DNA of 32,970 nucleotides from Vairimorpha apis BRL 01 (Eukaryota; Microsporidia; Nosematidae), in the NCBI GenBank assembly GCA_000447185.1, contig KE647080.1, positions 9,535 through 42,504 on the forward strand, written 5' to 3'. The notes beneath the pieces were generated by a model that had not been told where the DNA came from, searched no databases, and saw only the letters and a list, made by a program, of their open reading frames with translations. The position numbers and the translations under genes are program-made. Each line of letters starts with the position of its first letter. Position 1 is the stretch's first letter. Shown here one piece after another: positions 23,043 through 32,970 of this stretch.

Positions 23043-24014
23043 ATAATTAATACAAAATATAGAAAAGAACAAATTATTTGTAAATTATAGATTAAAGCAT
23101 ATTTTTTTTTAGTCTTATATTTACGTTTTTTGTTCTTTACGATTTTTTTTATTTAGTAATTATATCAGTTTTTTACAAATTATTTTATTTTGATTAATAA
23201 AAAAATTATGTTACAATTTAAATAACAAAATTTTTTAGTTAATATTAATTATTTTTAGTTATAAAATTATTTATTTAAAAAAAATATATATTTAAATATA
23301 CTTTTACTTTGATTAAAGAAAATTTAGATAGATTTATTTAATTATCTTTTTTAAAAAGAAAATTAATTTTAAAAAAAGCGATTTAATAAAAATTATTTAT
23401 TTGCAATTATTAATTTTAAAATATAAATTTTTTATAATTTAGTTTTTTGTTTAAAAAAAATAAAGTATTTTTAATTACTAATTAAAAAAGTTATTTTTAT
23501 AAAATTTAGTTTTTTATTTAAAAAATAGAATTATAATTTTTATTAATTTAAATGCTAAAACATCAAAAATTATGTAATAAAAACTAAAAATTCATTTTTT
23601 ATATAAAAATTTACTTTTAAATTAAAAAATATTTAAAATTTTAAAAATATTTTTATTTGTTTGTTCGATCATTATAAACTTGTAAATTAAGAATCCAATA
23701 TAGATAATAAATATTATTATTAACTATTTAAAAATGATTATATCTCAAATTTTAAATTATTTTTAATATATATATAATAAAAATAATATTTTTACATATA
23801 AATTTTTAATAAAACATACTATTTTTGCAAATGTATTTTATATAATAAATTTCATTTTAATAAAAATACATATAAATAAAAATTTATCTAATATTTAAAT
23901 TTTAAGATGAATTTAAAATAAAATATAAATTATAAAAAATTTATAAAAATATATTTTAAGAAAAAATGATACATTTTCAGCTTGAAATCAATATAATTAA
24001 TATTTTATGATATG
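23043..24014. other. Convergent AT-rich intergenic region
   Basis: Lies between the 3' ends of the helicase and ELP3 genes. No gene or repeat seen. Confidence 0.55.
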
Positions 24015-25694
24015 TTAAAGCATTTTCACCATATAAACACCTTCTAAATAATAGCCAAATTTTTCATAATATTTTCGTGTACCTACACCAGAAATTATAG
24101 CTAATTTTTTAGAATTATGTTCATATTTTGCAATTTTTTCAGCTTCTTCGATTAACATTTTTCCAAATCCTTTATGCTGAAATTTATCATTTGATTTTTG
24201 GTCGATACCTAGAGCTGAACCATAAACATGTAGCTCTCTTATTATTGAAGCATTGTTATTATATACCATTGGGTTATAACTTACAGTAAAATCTTCATGC
24301 ATTTCATCATTATAAAATTTATTATCAATATCTTTTAACTCATGTCTATATGTCTCTTCACTACATTTTCTTAATCTTAACAGTCCAATAAGAACATCTT
24401 GTTTAACATCCTCAAAACTTAAAAACGTCTCCCATCCTTTATTTGCTACATAATCTCGTCTAACTAGCTCAGGCCGAATTTTATTTAATTTTTCATGAAT
24501 GTCCTTAATACCAATTTCTCTTGTACGTACATCTCTGCATCTTGTTTTATAATCTTTCATACGTGCCAAAGCAAGTTCTCTTATATTTCCATGTTCAACA
24601 CCTGAACTGACTAAAGTCATAGGAATGTCTCTTTGAACTCGATAAATTCTGGTCCAAGGTGGAACATATGATAAAATGGTAGCTAAGAATTCAATAAGTT
24701 CATCGGGTGAATAATTTTTATATTTGTTATTTTTCCAAAGTTCATATAAACCTGTCCCTTTAATCACAAGAGTCGGATAAATTTTTAAACCATCACTCCT
24801 AAATCTAGGATTATCAAAATATTCTCTAAACTGAGCCAAATCCCTTTTCCAATCAACATTAGGCAAATTAGGCATCATATGACTCACAATTTTATAACCT
24901 GCATCTTTAGTCATACAAAATGATTTACAAACGCTTTCAACTGTATGACCGCGATTTGTATCACGTGCAACATCTTCGTAGACACTTTGTACTCCAATTT
25001 CAATTCTTGTGCAACCATAATTTAACATATCATTTAAATGAGATTTTGAACAATAGTCAGGTCTTGTTTCTATTGTTATACCAACACATTTTTGCTTAGA
25101 TTCAGTTCCAACCAAAACAGCTTCTTCAACTGTAGAAGACATATGACCGCTTAATGCGTCATGTAGTTTTATAATAAATTCATTTCTATATTTTTCACTT
25201 AAAGACATAAATGTTCCACCCATTATAATATATTCAACTTTATCAGTATTATGACCTAATGCTTGTAACTGACGTAATCGTTCTCTGGATTGTTCATATG
25301 GATCGTATCTACTTCTTATAGCTCTCATACTTGTCGGTTCATATCCTGTATATGATTGAGTTGAGTATTCAAATTCCGAATCTGGTCCACCCGGGCAATA
25401 TACACAAATATTACCCGTCAATGCTATATGTGGACACCGATGAGGCTTACACATTACAGCGACTACAGCCACACCAGAAGCTGTTCTTACTGGTTTCGCT
25501 TTTAATTTAAAAATAAGATCTTTATATTCGTATGGAATACTTGATATAATATCAACAGTACGAGGTATTGCTTTAAGTTTGTGTTTTTTACATATCATAG
25601 AAGTTATTTTAGATACATTTATTGTTTTCTCTTGTTTATACAATTTTATAATTTCATTTGCTATTTCAGTACAAGCTAATAAAAAATTAGACAT
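24015..25694 (-). CDS. ELP3: Elongator catalytic subunit Elp3 (tRNA U34 carboxymethylation)
   Basis: An intact 559-residue frame, the normal Elp3 length, starting ATG after CCCTTTA. Elp3 is the catalytic subunit of Elongator and makes cm5U34 in tRNAs from acetyl-CoA by radical SAM chemistry. Residues 64-103 hold [19 protein letters not shown] and [10 protein letters not shown], with the 4Fe-4S cysteines at 87, 97 and 100. [20 protein letters not shown] and MGGTFMS follow, all near-invariant in the family. The C-terminal acetyltransferase (GNAT) domain has [10 protein letters not shown] and, at about 506-559, [36 protein letters not shown]. No key residue is missing. The tRNA-Gly(TCC) genes in this window encode the type of tRNA it modifies. 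It is divergent from the WD gene at 26048. Confidence 0.97.
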   Translation of the reverse strand: MSNFLLACTEIANEIIKLYKQEKTINVSKITSMICKKHKLKAIPRTVDIISSIPYEYKDLIFKLKAKPVRTASGVAVVAVMCKPHRCPHIALTGNICVYCPGGPDSEFEYSTQSYTGYEPTSMRAIRSRYDPYEQSRERLRQLQALGHNTDKVEYIIMGGTFMSLSEKYRNEFIIKLHDALSGHMSSTVEEAVLVGTESKQKCVGITIETRPDYCSKSHLNDMLNYGCTRIEIGVQSVYEDVARDTNRGHTVESVCKSFCMTKDAGYKIVSHMMPNLPNVDWKRDLAQFREYFDNPRFRSDGLKIYPTLVIKGTGLYELWKNNKYKNYSPDELIEFLATILSYVPPWTRIYRVQRDIPMTLVSSGVEHGNIRELALARMKDYKTRCRDVRTREIGIKDIHEKLNKIRPELVRRDYVANKGWETFLSFEDVKQDVLIGLLRLRKCSEETYRHELKDIDNKFYNDEMHEDFTVSYNPMVYNNNASIIRELHVYGSALGIDQKSNDKFQHKGFGKMLIEEAEKIAKYEHNSKKLAIISGVGTRKYYEKFGYYLEGVYMVKML

Positions 25695-26047
25695 TAAAGG
25701 GTTATTGCAAATAAACTTAAGAATGTTTAATACATTATTTTTAAAATTTTTAAAAAAATATTAAATAAATTTTATAAATTATTTAATTTTATTTTACTCT
25801 TAAGATAATGTTTGAAAAATGTTTGTATTTTAAAAATTTTTGATAAAAAAATGTTCAGTTTTGGATTTTATTTTAATTAAATATATAAATTTTATTTTTT
25901 GACTAAATTACGAATAAATAAATTAATATAATCTTTAAAAAGAAGATAAAATTGAATTAACATAAAGTAGAAATATAAAAAAATTTATCTAAACATTTTT
26001 TCTGTCAATATTACATTGTAAAAATTTACAAAATAACATCCCATTAT
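25695..26047. promoter_or_regulatory. Divergent promoter region, ELP3 and WD gene
   Basis: ELP3 (minus) has CCC at 25701-25699 and the WD gene (plus) has CCC at 26040-26042. The rest is AT-rich with no frame. Confidence 0.55.
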
Positions 26048-28249
26048 ATGATTGGACCATTAGAAATTGTTGTCAAAGATAATATATACTTTGGATGTAT
26101 AAATATAGTTTATGAAAATGGATTAAAATTATATGAAACTAATTTTTTGATAATAAAAATAAAAATTTACAGAAATAAATTATTAATAATAGGAAGATAT
26201 AAAATTATAATTTTCAATTTAGAAAATAAAAAAATAAAATACGTGAATTTAAAATATTTTATCGGTGATGCATTTTTAGATGAAAATTTATATATTGCTA
26301 CAATGTGTGGTAAATTAATAAAAAACGGTAAGATTTTGGAAATTCTAGAAATTAAGAGCATACAATTTTTAAAATTTTGTAAAGATTTTATATTAGCAGG
26401 TGGATACAATAAATTACTAGTAAAAAACTACAAAATCAAAACTGAAGATTTTATTTTTGAAAATTTACATTTAGGTCGTGTATTTGACTCAACATTTAAT
26501 AAATTTGGTTTTATAAGCGCAGGTGAAGATAGAAGAGTAATAATAATTGATAAAAATGGATTATGGACAATACAAGAAACAAGAAATTATGTAATTAAAT
26601 GTGATATATTACATGATATTGTTTATACAATTGACAAAAACGGAGTTTTAAAAATTTATAAAAATAGAAAAATAATAATTGAAGAATGTTTTGGTAAACT
26701 TTGCGTACAAAATGCTATTTTATTGAAAAATATATTTTTGGTTACTTTTTGTAATGGACTTATAAAGTTGATAAATTTATCAAAAAATCAAAATCAAAAA
26801 TATGATGAATTTATTAATATGAAAAATCGAATTATGAATAAATTAATAAAAAAATTAAAAAATTTGAATATGTAGAAGCTAATGATAAATTAAATGAAAC
26901 AATAAAAGAATTTGAACTATTAAACATTGAAATTGATAAAAATATAAATTTTGAAAAAAACAAACTTAAAAAACAACAACATCAAATAAATTACGAAATA
27001 GAATTTTTAAAACAAGATATTGTTGTTTGTAATAAATCTTCATCGAATTGTGAAATTGATGTAGACAATGAACATGAAATATTTTTAATATTAAAAAAAT
27101 ACGATTCTAAAAAAACCGATTTAGTATTTAAAAGCATTATTTGTCAAAACTTTACAAAATTTAAAACTTCAAAAAAATATAAAATTTGTAAAAATTCTGT
27201 TATTATTTACAAAAAAGGATCGGTAATAAAAAAATAGATGTAAAAAAACCAAATTTTTATTGCAATAAATCTATTGGGACTAAAAATGGATATCTATTTT
27301 ATTTAGATCTCAAATTTAAAATCTCAAAAGACCCAATTTTGTATATCAAGAGACATAAACAGCGTTTTAAAATTTTTACTAAAAGTTATATTTTTTATTT
27401 AATTATTATAAATTCGAATAAATTTCATAAATTTTATAGACCAATAGAAAATAATTTCTGTTTTAGAATATTTACATGTGTTACACATTTCAAAAAATAT
27501 ATATTAGCTGGAACAATTGAAAATAAAATTGTTTTAATTTTTAATGAAAAAATTATGGATTGTTTAACTGTAAATGGTTCAGTTTCTGCTATATCATGTT
27601 CTAAAAAATCAGCATATGTTGTAACGAAAAATGGAAATATTTATAATATAAAAATTGTTAAAAAAAATTATATATTAAATATGAATTAGAAAATGAATTT
27701 AAAATTACTGATTGTTGTTTTGTTAAAAATTTATATTTTGTTGATAGTAATGGGAATGTAAAAAAATTAGATAGACTTTCAAAAAAAATAATTTTAGTTA
27801 AAAAATTTAATATTTATTTAACAAAAATAAAAATAATGAAAAACTTTATTTATGTCACAACTTCTAAAGGAATACTCATAATTATAAATGAAATAAAAAA
27901 TTATGTTGTTAAGTATAAAGTTGGTTATAGTGCAATTCAATCATTAGAAATTTACAAAAAAAATATTTTACTTGGTTTAGATACACATAAAATTTTAAAA
28001 TTAAATATAGAAAAAATCAAATTTTATTTTATCTCAAATTCTTCTTCTTTCGCAAAAAAAATAAAATATTCTAACTCAATATTTATTTTAACAGATGATT
28101 ATTTTTTGTGTGAATTTAATAAACATTTAAAACTTCTAAAAAAACATGAAATATATATTAATAATCCAAATAGTTTTATTATTGTAAATTCTATCTGTTA
28201 TGTTTTTGGAATTGGAATCCAAAAAATATATTTGGCAAAAAATAAATAA
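26048..28249 (+). CDS. WD-repeat protein, possibly WDR6/Rtt10-like; three apparent frameshifts
   Basis: Four consecutive frames form one protein of about 735 residues. Breaks lie in or beside A-runs (A7 26848-26854, A7 27228-27234, A8 27660-27667), each one base short. The second segment lacks a start codon but is open for about 120 codons (FEYVEANDKLNETIKEFELL onward, coiled-coil-like). The segments on either side are beta-strand rich like WD propellers, for example HLGRVFDSTFNKFGFISAGE followed by DRRVIIIDKNG. That block, the N-terminal GPLEIVVKDNIYFGCIN and an AGGYNKLLV strand resemble WDR6/Rtt10, the partner of the Trm7 2'-O-methyltransferase acting on tRNA position 34. This identity is tentative, and another divergent WD protein is possible. 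It ends 11 bases before the convergent gene at 28261. Confidence 0.6.
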
Positions 28250-28260
28250 ATTATTTAAAA

Positions 28261-30219
28261 TTAATACATGTTTCTATGTCTCCTAAGTCTTATTCTAGGT
28301 CCATTATCATTATTTATATTATTTGTTCTAGGTCGTCTAACTAATATTTCATCATCTTCAGTACTTTCACTACTTTGTAAAAAATTTTTTCTTGTTCTTT
28401 TTTTTCTTCTATAATGTTGAAATTCTAACCCAGGATTTTCATTAGTATCATTTCTTCTTAATCTAATTCCGCGCTGCACAACAGGTTCTTCCACATATGT
28501 ACGTCTTAATGTAACAGTAGGTGATATAGACGTTCGCAATGAATTTCTTCGTCTTATAACAACCTCATCTTCACTTGAAACATTTTGTATATTTGCATTA
28601 GAAACGCTTACACTTTCACTTTCTTCAGAATCTTCGCTTATTTCTATACTAGACATTGATTCATCTCCTTCAGGTATTGTTGTAGGTTCAACAGAAAATA
28701 TACAATATTTCTTTTTAAATTCGTCTTTATCCATGAGTTTAGAAATAAAATGATTCATACCCATATCCTCAATTTTAATATTCTTAGTATTATTAATAGA
28801 TGTAATATTATAAGGTATTAATTTCCAATTTTTATTTATATCCCTATTTATTGTTGTAGTACAATCTAAATTGGTTTTCAAAAATGTTTGTGTGTTCAAA
28901 CCATTTAAATGATCAAAATCTGTAGTAAAAAATTGTTCTTTAAGTTTATAAATTTCATCATCTAATCTATAAACACGTAAATTACCTATTTCGTCGCCTA
29001 TTACAAAACATTCGCCATCATTGGAAAATTGAAAATCACTAACAATAAAATCATATTTTTCAAAAGAAATTAATTTATCCATAGTATAAAAACATAAGAA
29101 AGAACCACAATAAGCAAATATATTGTCAATTGGATGAGGACATACACTTCCTAATAAATCTACGTTTATAACAATTTTACAAATTCGATCAGAAAAAATT
29201 CTTATTTTCATATCTGAACAAACACAAACTAAATAATTATTTTTCAAAAAACACATATTGTCAATATAACAAGAATCATCCATTTCGATTTTTACAGAAA
29301 TTTTCCTCCAGTATCCAGATTGATCTTTGTTGATCTTATTAAAATTTCCATAAGAAGATGACCCTTCACAAAAAAATGTCCATTGAAAAATCCAATTTCC
29401 ACATCCAGCTGCAAATCTCAAACAATCTTTTGCTGCACAAATAGTTTTTGCTGCTAAACCATTAGTTTCAAAAACAAAACATTTTTCAGGATTATGTGTA
29501 TCTATTAATATTAAATAAGGCCAATATCCAGCCCTTAATAAAAACCGTCCACCATCTGTAATGCAAATGGCTTTATATGGTTCTTCTATGGTAAAATCAT
29601 TTTCGGTCTGGGAAATGATTTTTTCATTATTGAATTTATAAAAATTTACGTATCCATTGCTTAAAATACAAACTAAATTATAATTTTGATCGTCAAATAT
29701 TTCAAAAAATTCTGAAAAAACGACCCCAGATGTGCAATGAATAGTTAAAATTAGATCAAATGTTAATAAACTCCATATATTAATTATCCCAGCGGAATCA
29801 CAAGACACTAAAAGTGTTCCATCTTTACTGAAACATAAATCATTAATTAATGTGCAATGACCTATAAAACTATTTAAAACAAACCCTGTTTTAATATCCC
29901 AACATTTAATAATTCCATCATTTCCAGTTGAAAAAAAGAAATTACTAGAATTATCAAAAGCTAATCTTTCAATTTGACCAGAATGTCCAACAAGATCACC
30001 AGATCTATTGTAACTATATTTTAAATGATCGAAATTTTTTTCTGATTTTATATTTCGATATTTGTAAATGCGTAAATATTCGCTTAGATTTTTGATATTT
30101 GATTTTGACAACATGTTGCTTATAGCTTCTTCGAAGTCGTTCTGGTTTATTTTACCAATTTGATTTTTAATTACTTTATTAAATTGTTCGAAAAAATCTT
30201 TGTTAGAAGTTTTTCGCAT
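28261..30219 (-). CDS. WD40-repeat protein, BRWD/PHIP-like propeller with acidic and Arg-rich tail
   Basis: An intact 652-residue frame starting ATG after CCCTTAAA. After about 75 helical residues come clear WD repeats: GHSGQIERLAFDNSSNFFFS, then GNDGIIKCWD, GHCTLINDLCFSKDGTLLVS and DSAGIINIWS. Weaker blades follow, including FSNDGECFVIGDEIGNLRVY near residue 405. The arrangement recalls the N-terminal propeller of BRWD/PHIP chromatin proteins (there SPDGQHFA-TD--G-L-IFG), but no bromodomain follows. The last 140 residues have a Ser/Glu block (SSIEISEDSEESESVSVS) and then Arg/Ser-rich segments (VVIRRRNSLRTS, RRKKRTRKN, GPRIRLRRHRNMY), probably disordered and nucleic-acid binding. A nuclear scaffold role is inference. 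It is head-to-head with TRM112 over 69 bases. Confidence 0.8.
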   Translation of the reverse strand: MRKTSNKDFFEQFNKVIKNQIGKINQNDFEEAISNMLSKSNIKNLSEYLRIYKYRNIKSEKNFDHLKYSYNRSGDLVGHSGQIERLAFDNSSNFFFSTGNDGIIKCWDIKTGFVLNSFIGHCTLINDLCFSKDGTLLVSCDSAGIINIWSLLTFDLILTIHCTSGVVFSEFFEIFDDQNYNLVCILSNGYVNFYKFNNEKIISQTENDFTIEEPYKAICITDGGRFLLRAGYWPYLILIDTHNPEKCFVFETNGLAAKTICAAKDCLRFAAGCGNWIFQWTFFCEGSSSYGNFNKINKDQSGYWRKISVKIEMDDSCYIDNMCFLKNNYLVCVCSDMKIRIFSDRICKIVINVDLLGSVCPHPIDNIFAYCGSFLCFYTMDKLISFEKYDFIVSDFQFSNDGECFVIGDEIGNLRVYRLDDEIYKLKEQFFTTDFDHLNGLNTQTFLKTNLDCTTTINRDINKNWKLIPYNITSINNTKNIKIEDMGMNHFISKLMDKDEFKKKYCIFSVEPTTIPEGDESMSSIEISEDSEESESVSVSNANIQNVSSEDEVVIRRRNSLRTSISPTVTLRRTYVEEPVVQRGIRLRRNDTNENPGLEFQHYRRKKRTRKNFLQSSESTEDDEILVRRPRTNNINNDNGPRIRLRRHRNMY

Positions 30220-30288
30220 TTTAAGGGTTAAAAAATTATTAATAAAATTTATAAATATTTTTTTATGATTTGTCTATAATCCCTTCCA
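30220..30288. promoter_or_regulatory. Compact 69-bp bidirectional promoter
   Basis: The only sequence between the ATGs of the WD40 gene (minus) and TRM112 (plus). Each ATG has its own C-run: CCC at 30227-30225 on the minus strand and CCC at 30281-30283 on the plus strand. Both transcripts must therefore have very short leaders. Confidence 0.65.
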
Positions 30289-30633
30289 ATGAGAATTTTT
30301 GTAAAATCAATTTTTAAATGTAAAAGATGTACATTTGATAGTAAGATAAAATTGGTAATAGGTTCAACAAAAATATTAAAATCGGATTATAATATTTCAA
30401 TCCTTGAAAACTATTTAACAACTGAGGAGAGTTATGAATTTTTAAAAAATCTTCAATCACATTTTGAATTTTTAACTGATAACGATATTCAAAATAGAAT
30501 TGGAAATGAAAACGTTAGGAAGATTATGTTTGAAATTGATGTTGTAGAAGGTCATTTGGAATGTGATTCCTGTAAACTTATTTATCCTATAAAAAATTCA
30601 ATTTTAGATACAGTGGATTGTATTGAACAATAA
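30289..30633 (+). CDS. TRM112: Trm112, zinc-binding activator of methyltransferases
   Basis: An intact 114-residue frame starting ATG after CCCTTCCA. Trm112 is the obligate partner of several methyltransferases: Trm9 (final mcm5U34 step in tRNA), Trm11 (m2G10), Bud23 (18S rRNA) and Mtq2 (eRF1). The N-terminus MRIFVKSIFKCKRC supplies one zinc-binding Cys pair. The C-terminal block EGHLECDSCKLIYPIKNSIL supplies the second pair and is the family's hallmark (EG-M-C--C-H-YPIK-GIP). The central helical insert is present but short. Length is slightly below the yeast protein (about 135) and normal for microsporidia. Which partners this organism keeps cannot be told from the window. Confidence 0.92.
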   Translation: MRIFVKSIFKCKRCTFDSKIKLVIGSTKILKSDYNISILENYLTTEESYEFLKNLQSHFEFLTDNDIQNRIGNENVRKIMFEIDVVEGHLECDSCKLIYPIKNSILDTVDCIEQ

Positions 30634-32736
30634 ATTATTTTATAGATCTATTTTATAGAAATAAATTTTTATTTTTTTATTATAATTTAAAATAATTATT
30701 ATGATTTGTAAAATGATGCTAATGTATAGAAAATTTACTAATATTTTTAATATGTTTTGTTTATTGTATTCATAAAGTTTTTATTTTTTTAAAAAATCTA
30801 AAATTAAATAATGACTAATAAATGTAGATTTTTTAATAAAAAATTCAAACAAACAAACTTTTTTTAATTTTATACAACAATGTAGTTGATTATAAATTTT
30901 GTAGTATAATAAACATTCTAAATTTCTAAATCTTGTTTCATATATTTTTTTAAAATTATTTATTATTGCAAATCAACAATAATACAACTAATTTGAAAGA
31001 TACATTAAATTATATATTAAAAAACAACTTTTTAAAATGAATAGTTTGTAATAATTTTTTTGTTATAAAAAAAATTAATTATAGTAAATTATTAATAAAA
31101 TAACAATTATATTATATTTGAAAATAAAATTTTAAAATTAATATTACCGTAAAAAACAATAAAACATCTTAAATATAAAATTTGATTTCAAGTTTTTAGC
31201 TTAATTAAAAAATTAGTTTAATTTGTTCTTTTAAAATGTATAAACATTACATTTTACAAATTAAATTATGACATGTTTTTTTTAAAATGTTATCATTCAA
31301 AGTTTTTAATATATGAGGCTTAATTTGTCTTAACTTGTCGTTATCTTTTCGATCTCCTTCATATAAAACCATTTTTTCTTTTATTTGTGTTGATATTGTA
31401 TTTATATTGTAGTTCTTCTTAAAAATAATAAATCAATATTTTTATTATTATAAAAAGAAAAAATATTTAATAAAATATTTAACATATAATAATATATAAT
31501 TACAAATAGTTCAAACTAAAATGCATATTATAATGTTTAATTTAATGCAAAGAAAAATAAGATGTAAATTTTAAATATATTAAAACAAATTATAAATTCA
31601 TCATTTTAATAAAAGTTAAGTAATTTACATCAATTAAATTAAAAAATTTAAACAACTTTATTTTTATTTTAAACAATATAAAAATATTGTTATAAAAAAT
31701 AAATTTTAGAGGCATATTTTAAAATTAAATATTTTAAAATTTAAACATTAAAGAATAATATAATATGGACCAAGAATTGAAATTTTTATATATATTTAAA
31801 CTAGATTCAATTATGAAAATCTTAGTTTTATATCATATTATATAAAAAAAATTAATAAAAGAATAATATAAAAGTTAAATTTTAATTTTATATATAATTT
31901 AAAATATTTATTATTTAAATAAAATAATAAGTACAAAATCTAATAAATATTATAATTATTAAAACAAAAAAAATTTATTTTTTAAATCAATTAGTATATT
32001 TATAAAAATTTTATATAACTATCATATTATGTATATTATATTATCTACTTGTTTTATGTATTTAACAATTTATAATTTATATTTAAAATCTATATAATAC
32101 ATCAAAATTTAAAGAAAACAAATTTTATTTTAAAAGAATTTTGAAAAAATATTTTAATAGAAAAGTGAAAAAAATGTTTAAATATCTTTTTTAATTTTAT
32201 TTGTGTTAAAATAACTTTTAAAAATTTTTTCTTATAACTTAATAATACTTGATTCTATATTATTAAAAATTTAATAAACATAAATAAAAAAAACTTTTTT
32301 TCTGTTATTTTTTTGTAATTTTATTATAATTTTATATAAAAAGATATTTAATGAATTAAATTTGTACGTTAATTATTTTTATGATTTATAAATATATAAC
32401 AATACTTATTTTTATTAATATTTAATCATTTAAAGTAATAATTAATATTGTTCATATTAATGTAATTATTTTAATAAATTATTTTTTGTAGTATTTTTAT
32501 TCTTAAGTTGCACCAAATACTATATTATTTAATATTGTAATAATATTGAAAAAACATAAAACATGTAAATTTATTAAATATTATTTTTAAATTTTTAGAG
32601 TTTTTCATATTTAATTATATATAATATTAAACATAAATTTTGTATATCAAAAGTTTAAAAAAAGTTATTGAAATTTATGTATTTTTTTACTTCATTTTTA
32701 AAGTAACTTTATAATTTTCTTTATTTTTTTTATACA
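30634..32736. other. AT-rich gene-free region
   Basis: About 2.1 kb without a supported gene. At 31250-31430 the minus strand has a less AT-rich patch open for about 60 codons (including KEKMVLYEGDRKDNDKLRQI) that may be a decayed fragment. No match known to me. Confidence 0.5.
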
Positions 32737-32743
32737 CCCCAAA
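32737..32743 (+). promoter_or_regulatory. CCCC start-proximal motif
   Basis: CCCCAAA directly before the ATG at 32744. Same motif type and spacing as before the helicase gene and the gene at 11661. Confidence 0.6.
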
Positions 32744-32970
32744 ATGGCATCTGCAGCAAAGAAAGGCGAAGCTAAAGAAAAAAGAATTCCAAGAAAACCA
32801 CATAGAAGAATGACTAAAGGATGTCAAATGGAAACATTATTAAAATGTGCAGACAACAGTGGTGCTAAATTACTTAAACTGATTGGAGTCAAAGGTTACA
32901 AAGGAAGATTAAATCGATATCCTTCTGCAGCACCTGGTGATATTATCGTTGTTTCTTGTAAAAAGGGGAA
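32744..32970 (+). CDS. RPL23: 60S ribosomal protein uL14 (RPL23), cut by window end
   Basis: The first 75 codons of uL14, a large-subunit protein at the subunit interface. After a basic N-terminal extension ([20 protein letters not shown]) comes the uL14 core: [20 protein letters not shown] (family CADN-GAK), then [19 protein letters not shown], then SCKKG. The match to eukaryotic RPL23 ([27 protein letters not shown]) is nearly collinear. The window ends inside the gene, with about 60 residues to come. GC content rises clearly at the ATG, as expected for a highly expressed gene. No intron is visible in this part. Confidence 0.95.
   Translation, partial: MASAAKKGEAKEKRIPRKPHRRMTKGCQMETLLKCADNSGAKLLKLIGVKGYKGRLNRYPSAAPGDIIVVSCKKG

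Noticed and set aside
28261..30219. Second WD40 gene as a COMPASS or TAF subunit
   Set aside because: The blade order and the FSNDGECFVIGDEIGNLRVY block look closer to BRWD/PHIP, and the long Arg-rich tail does not fit the others. The call is still kept general.

Overview
The window reads as microsporidian nuclear DNA, most likely from the Nosema/Vairimorpha group. It is extremely AT-rich (by eye well above 80% AT outside genes). Proteins are eukaryotic and compact: Elp3, a Dbp2/DDX5-type helicase, Trm112, ribosomal proteins eS25, uS15 and uL14, and an SCC3/STAG-like cohesin subunit. No introns are visible. Ten predicted starts have a CCC/CCCC motif 0 to about 13 bases upstream of the ATG, the short-leader promoter signature known from microsporidia. 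Species assignment is inference.

Layout. 1-2.5 kb: gene-free, with two degenerate fragments of a non-LTR retrotransposon and a nested inverted repeat. 2.5-5.1 kb: two small predicted secreted proteins (the second with two apparent frameshifts) and a third retroelement relic. 5.7-7.2 kb: a small helical protein and RPS25, both minus strand. 8.0-10.1 kb: an SCC3-like cohesin gene in three frames, running into a 20-N assembly gap (10113-10132). 10.1-10.5 kb: 5'-truncated RPS13. 11.7-12.7 kb: an acidic, low-complexity protein with three FELP-like motifs. 13.9-14.5 kb: tRNA-Gly(TCC) and a fourth retroelement relic. 14.7-15.3 kb: a predicted secreted protein. 15.3-20.8 kb: a 5.5-kb gene desert with a fifth relic, ending in a second tRNA-Gly(TCC). 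21.5-30.6 kb is gene-rich: DEAD-box helicase, ELP3, a WDR6/Rtt10-like beta-propeller gene in four frames, a second WD40 protein, and TRM112. 30.6-32.7 kb is gene-free, and RPL23 (uL14) starts at 32744 and leaves the window.

Two patterns stand out. First, nine reading-frame breaks in five genes are all one base short, and each lies in or beside an A6-A8 run (T on the + strand for RPS25). The affected genes include core ones such as RPS25 and a Dbp2-like helicase. This points to homopolymer undercalling in the assembly, or less likely to slippage that is corrected in RNA, rather than to nine gene deaths. Second, the apparently empty DNA holds at least five decayed pieces of what looks like one retrotransposon family with a C-terminal restriction-like endonuclease. 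They can be recognised by raised GC and protein similarity to one another.

Functionally, ELP3, TRM112 and the tentative WDR6/Rtt10 gene would all act in tRNA anticodon-loop modification, and the two tRNA-Gly(TCC) genes encode a U34 tRNA of the class Elongator modifies. The clustering may be chance.
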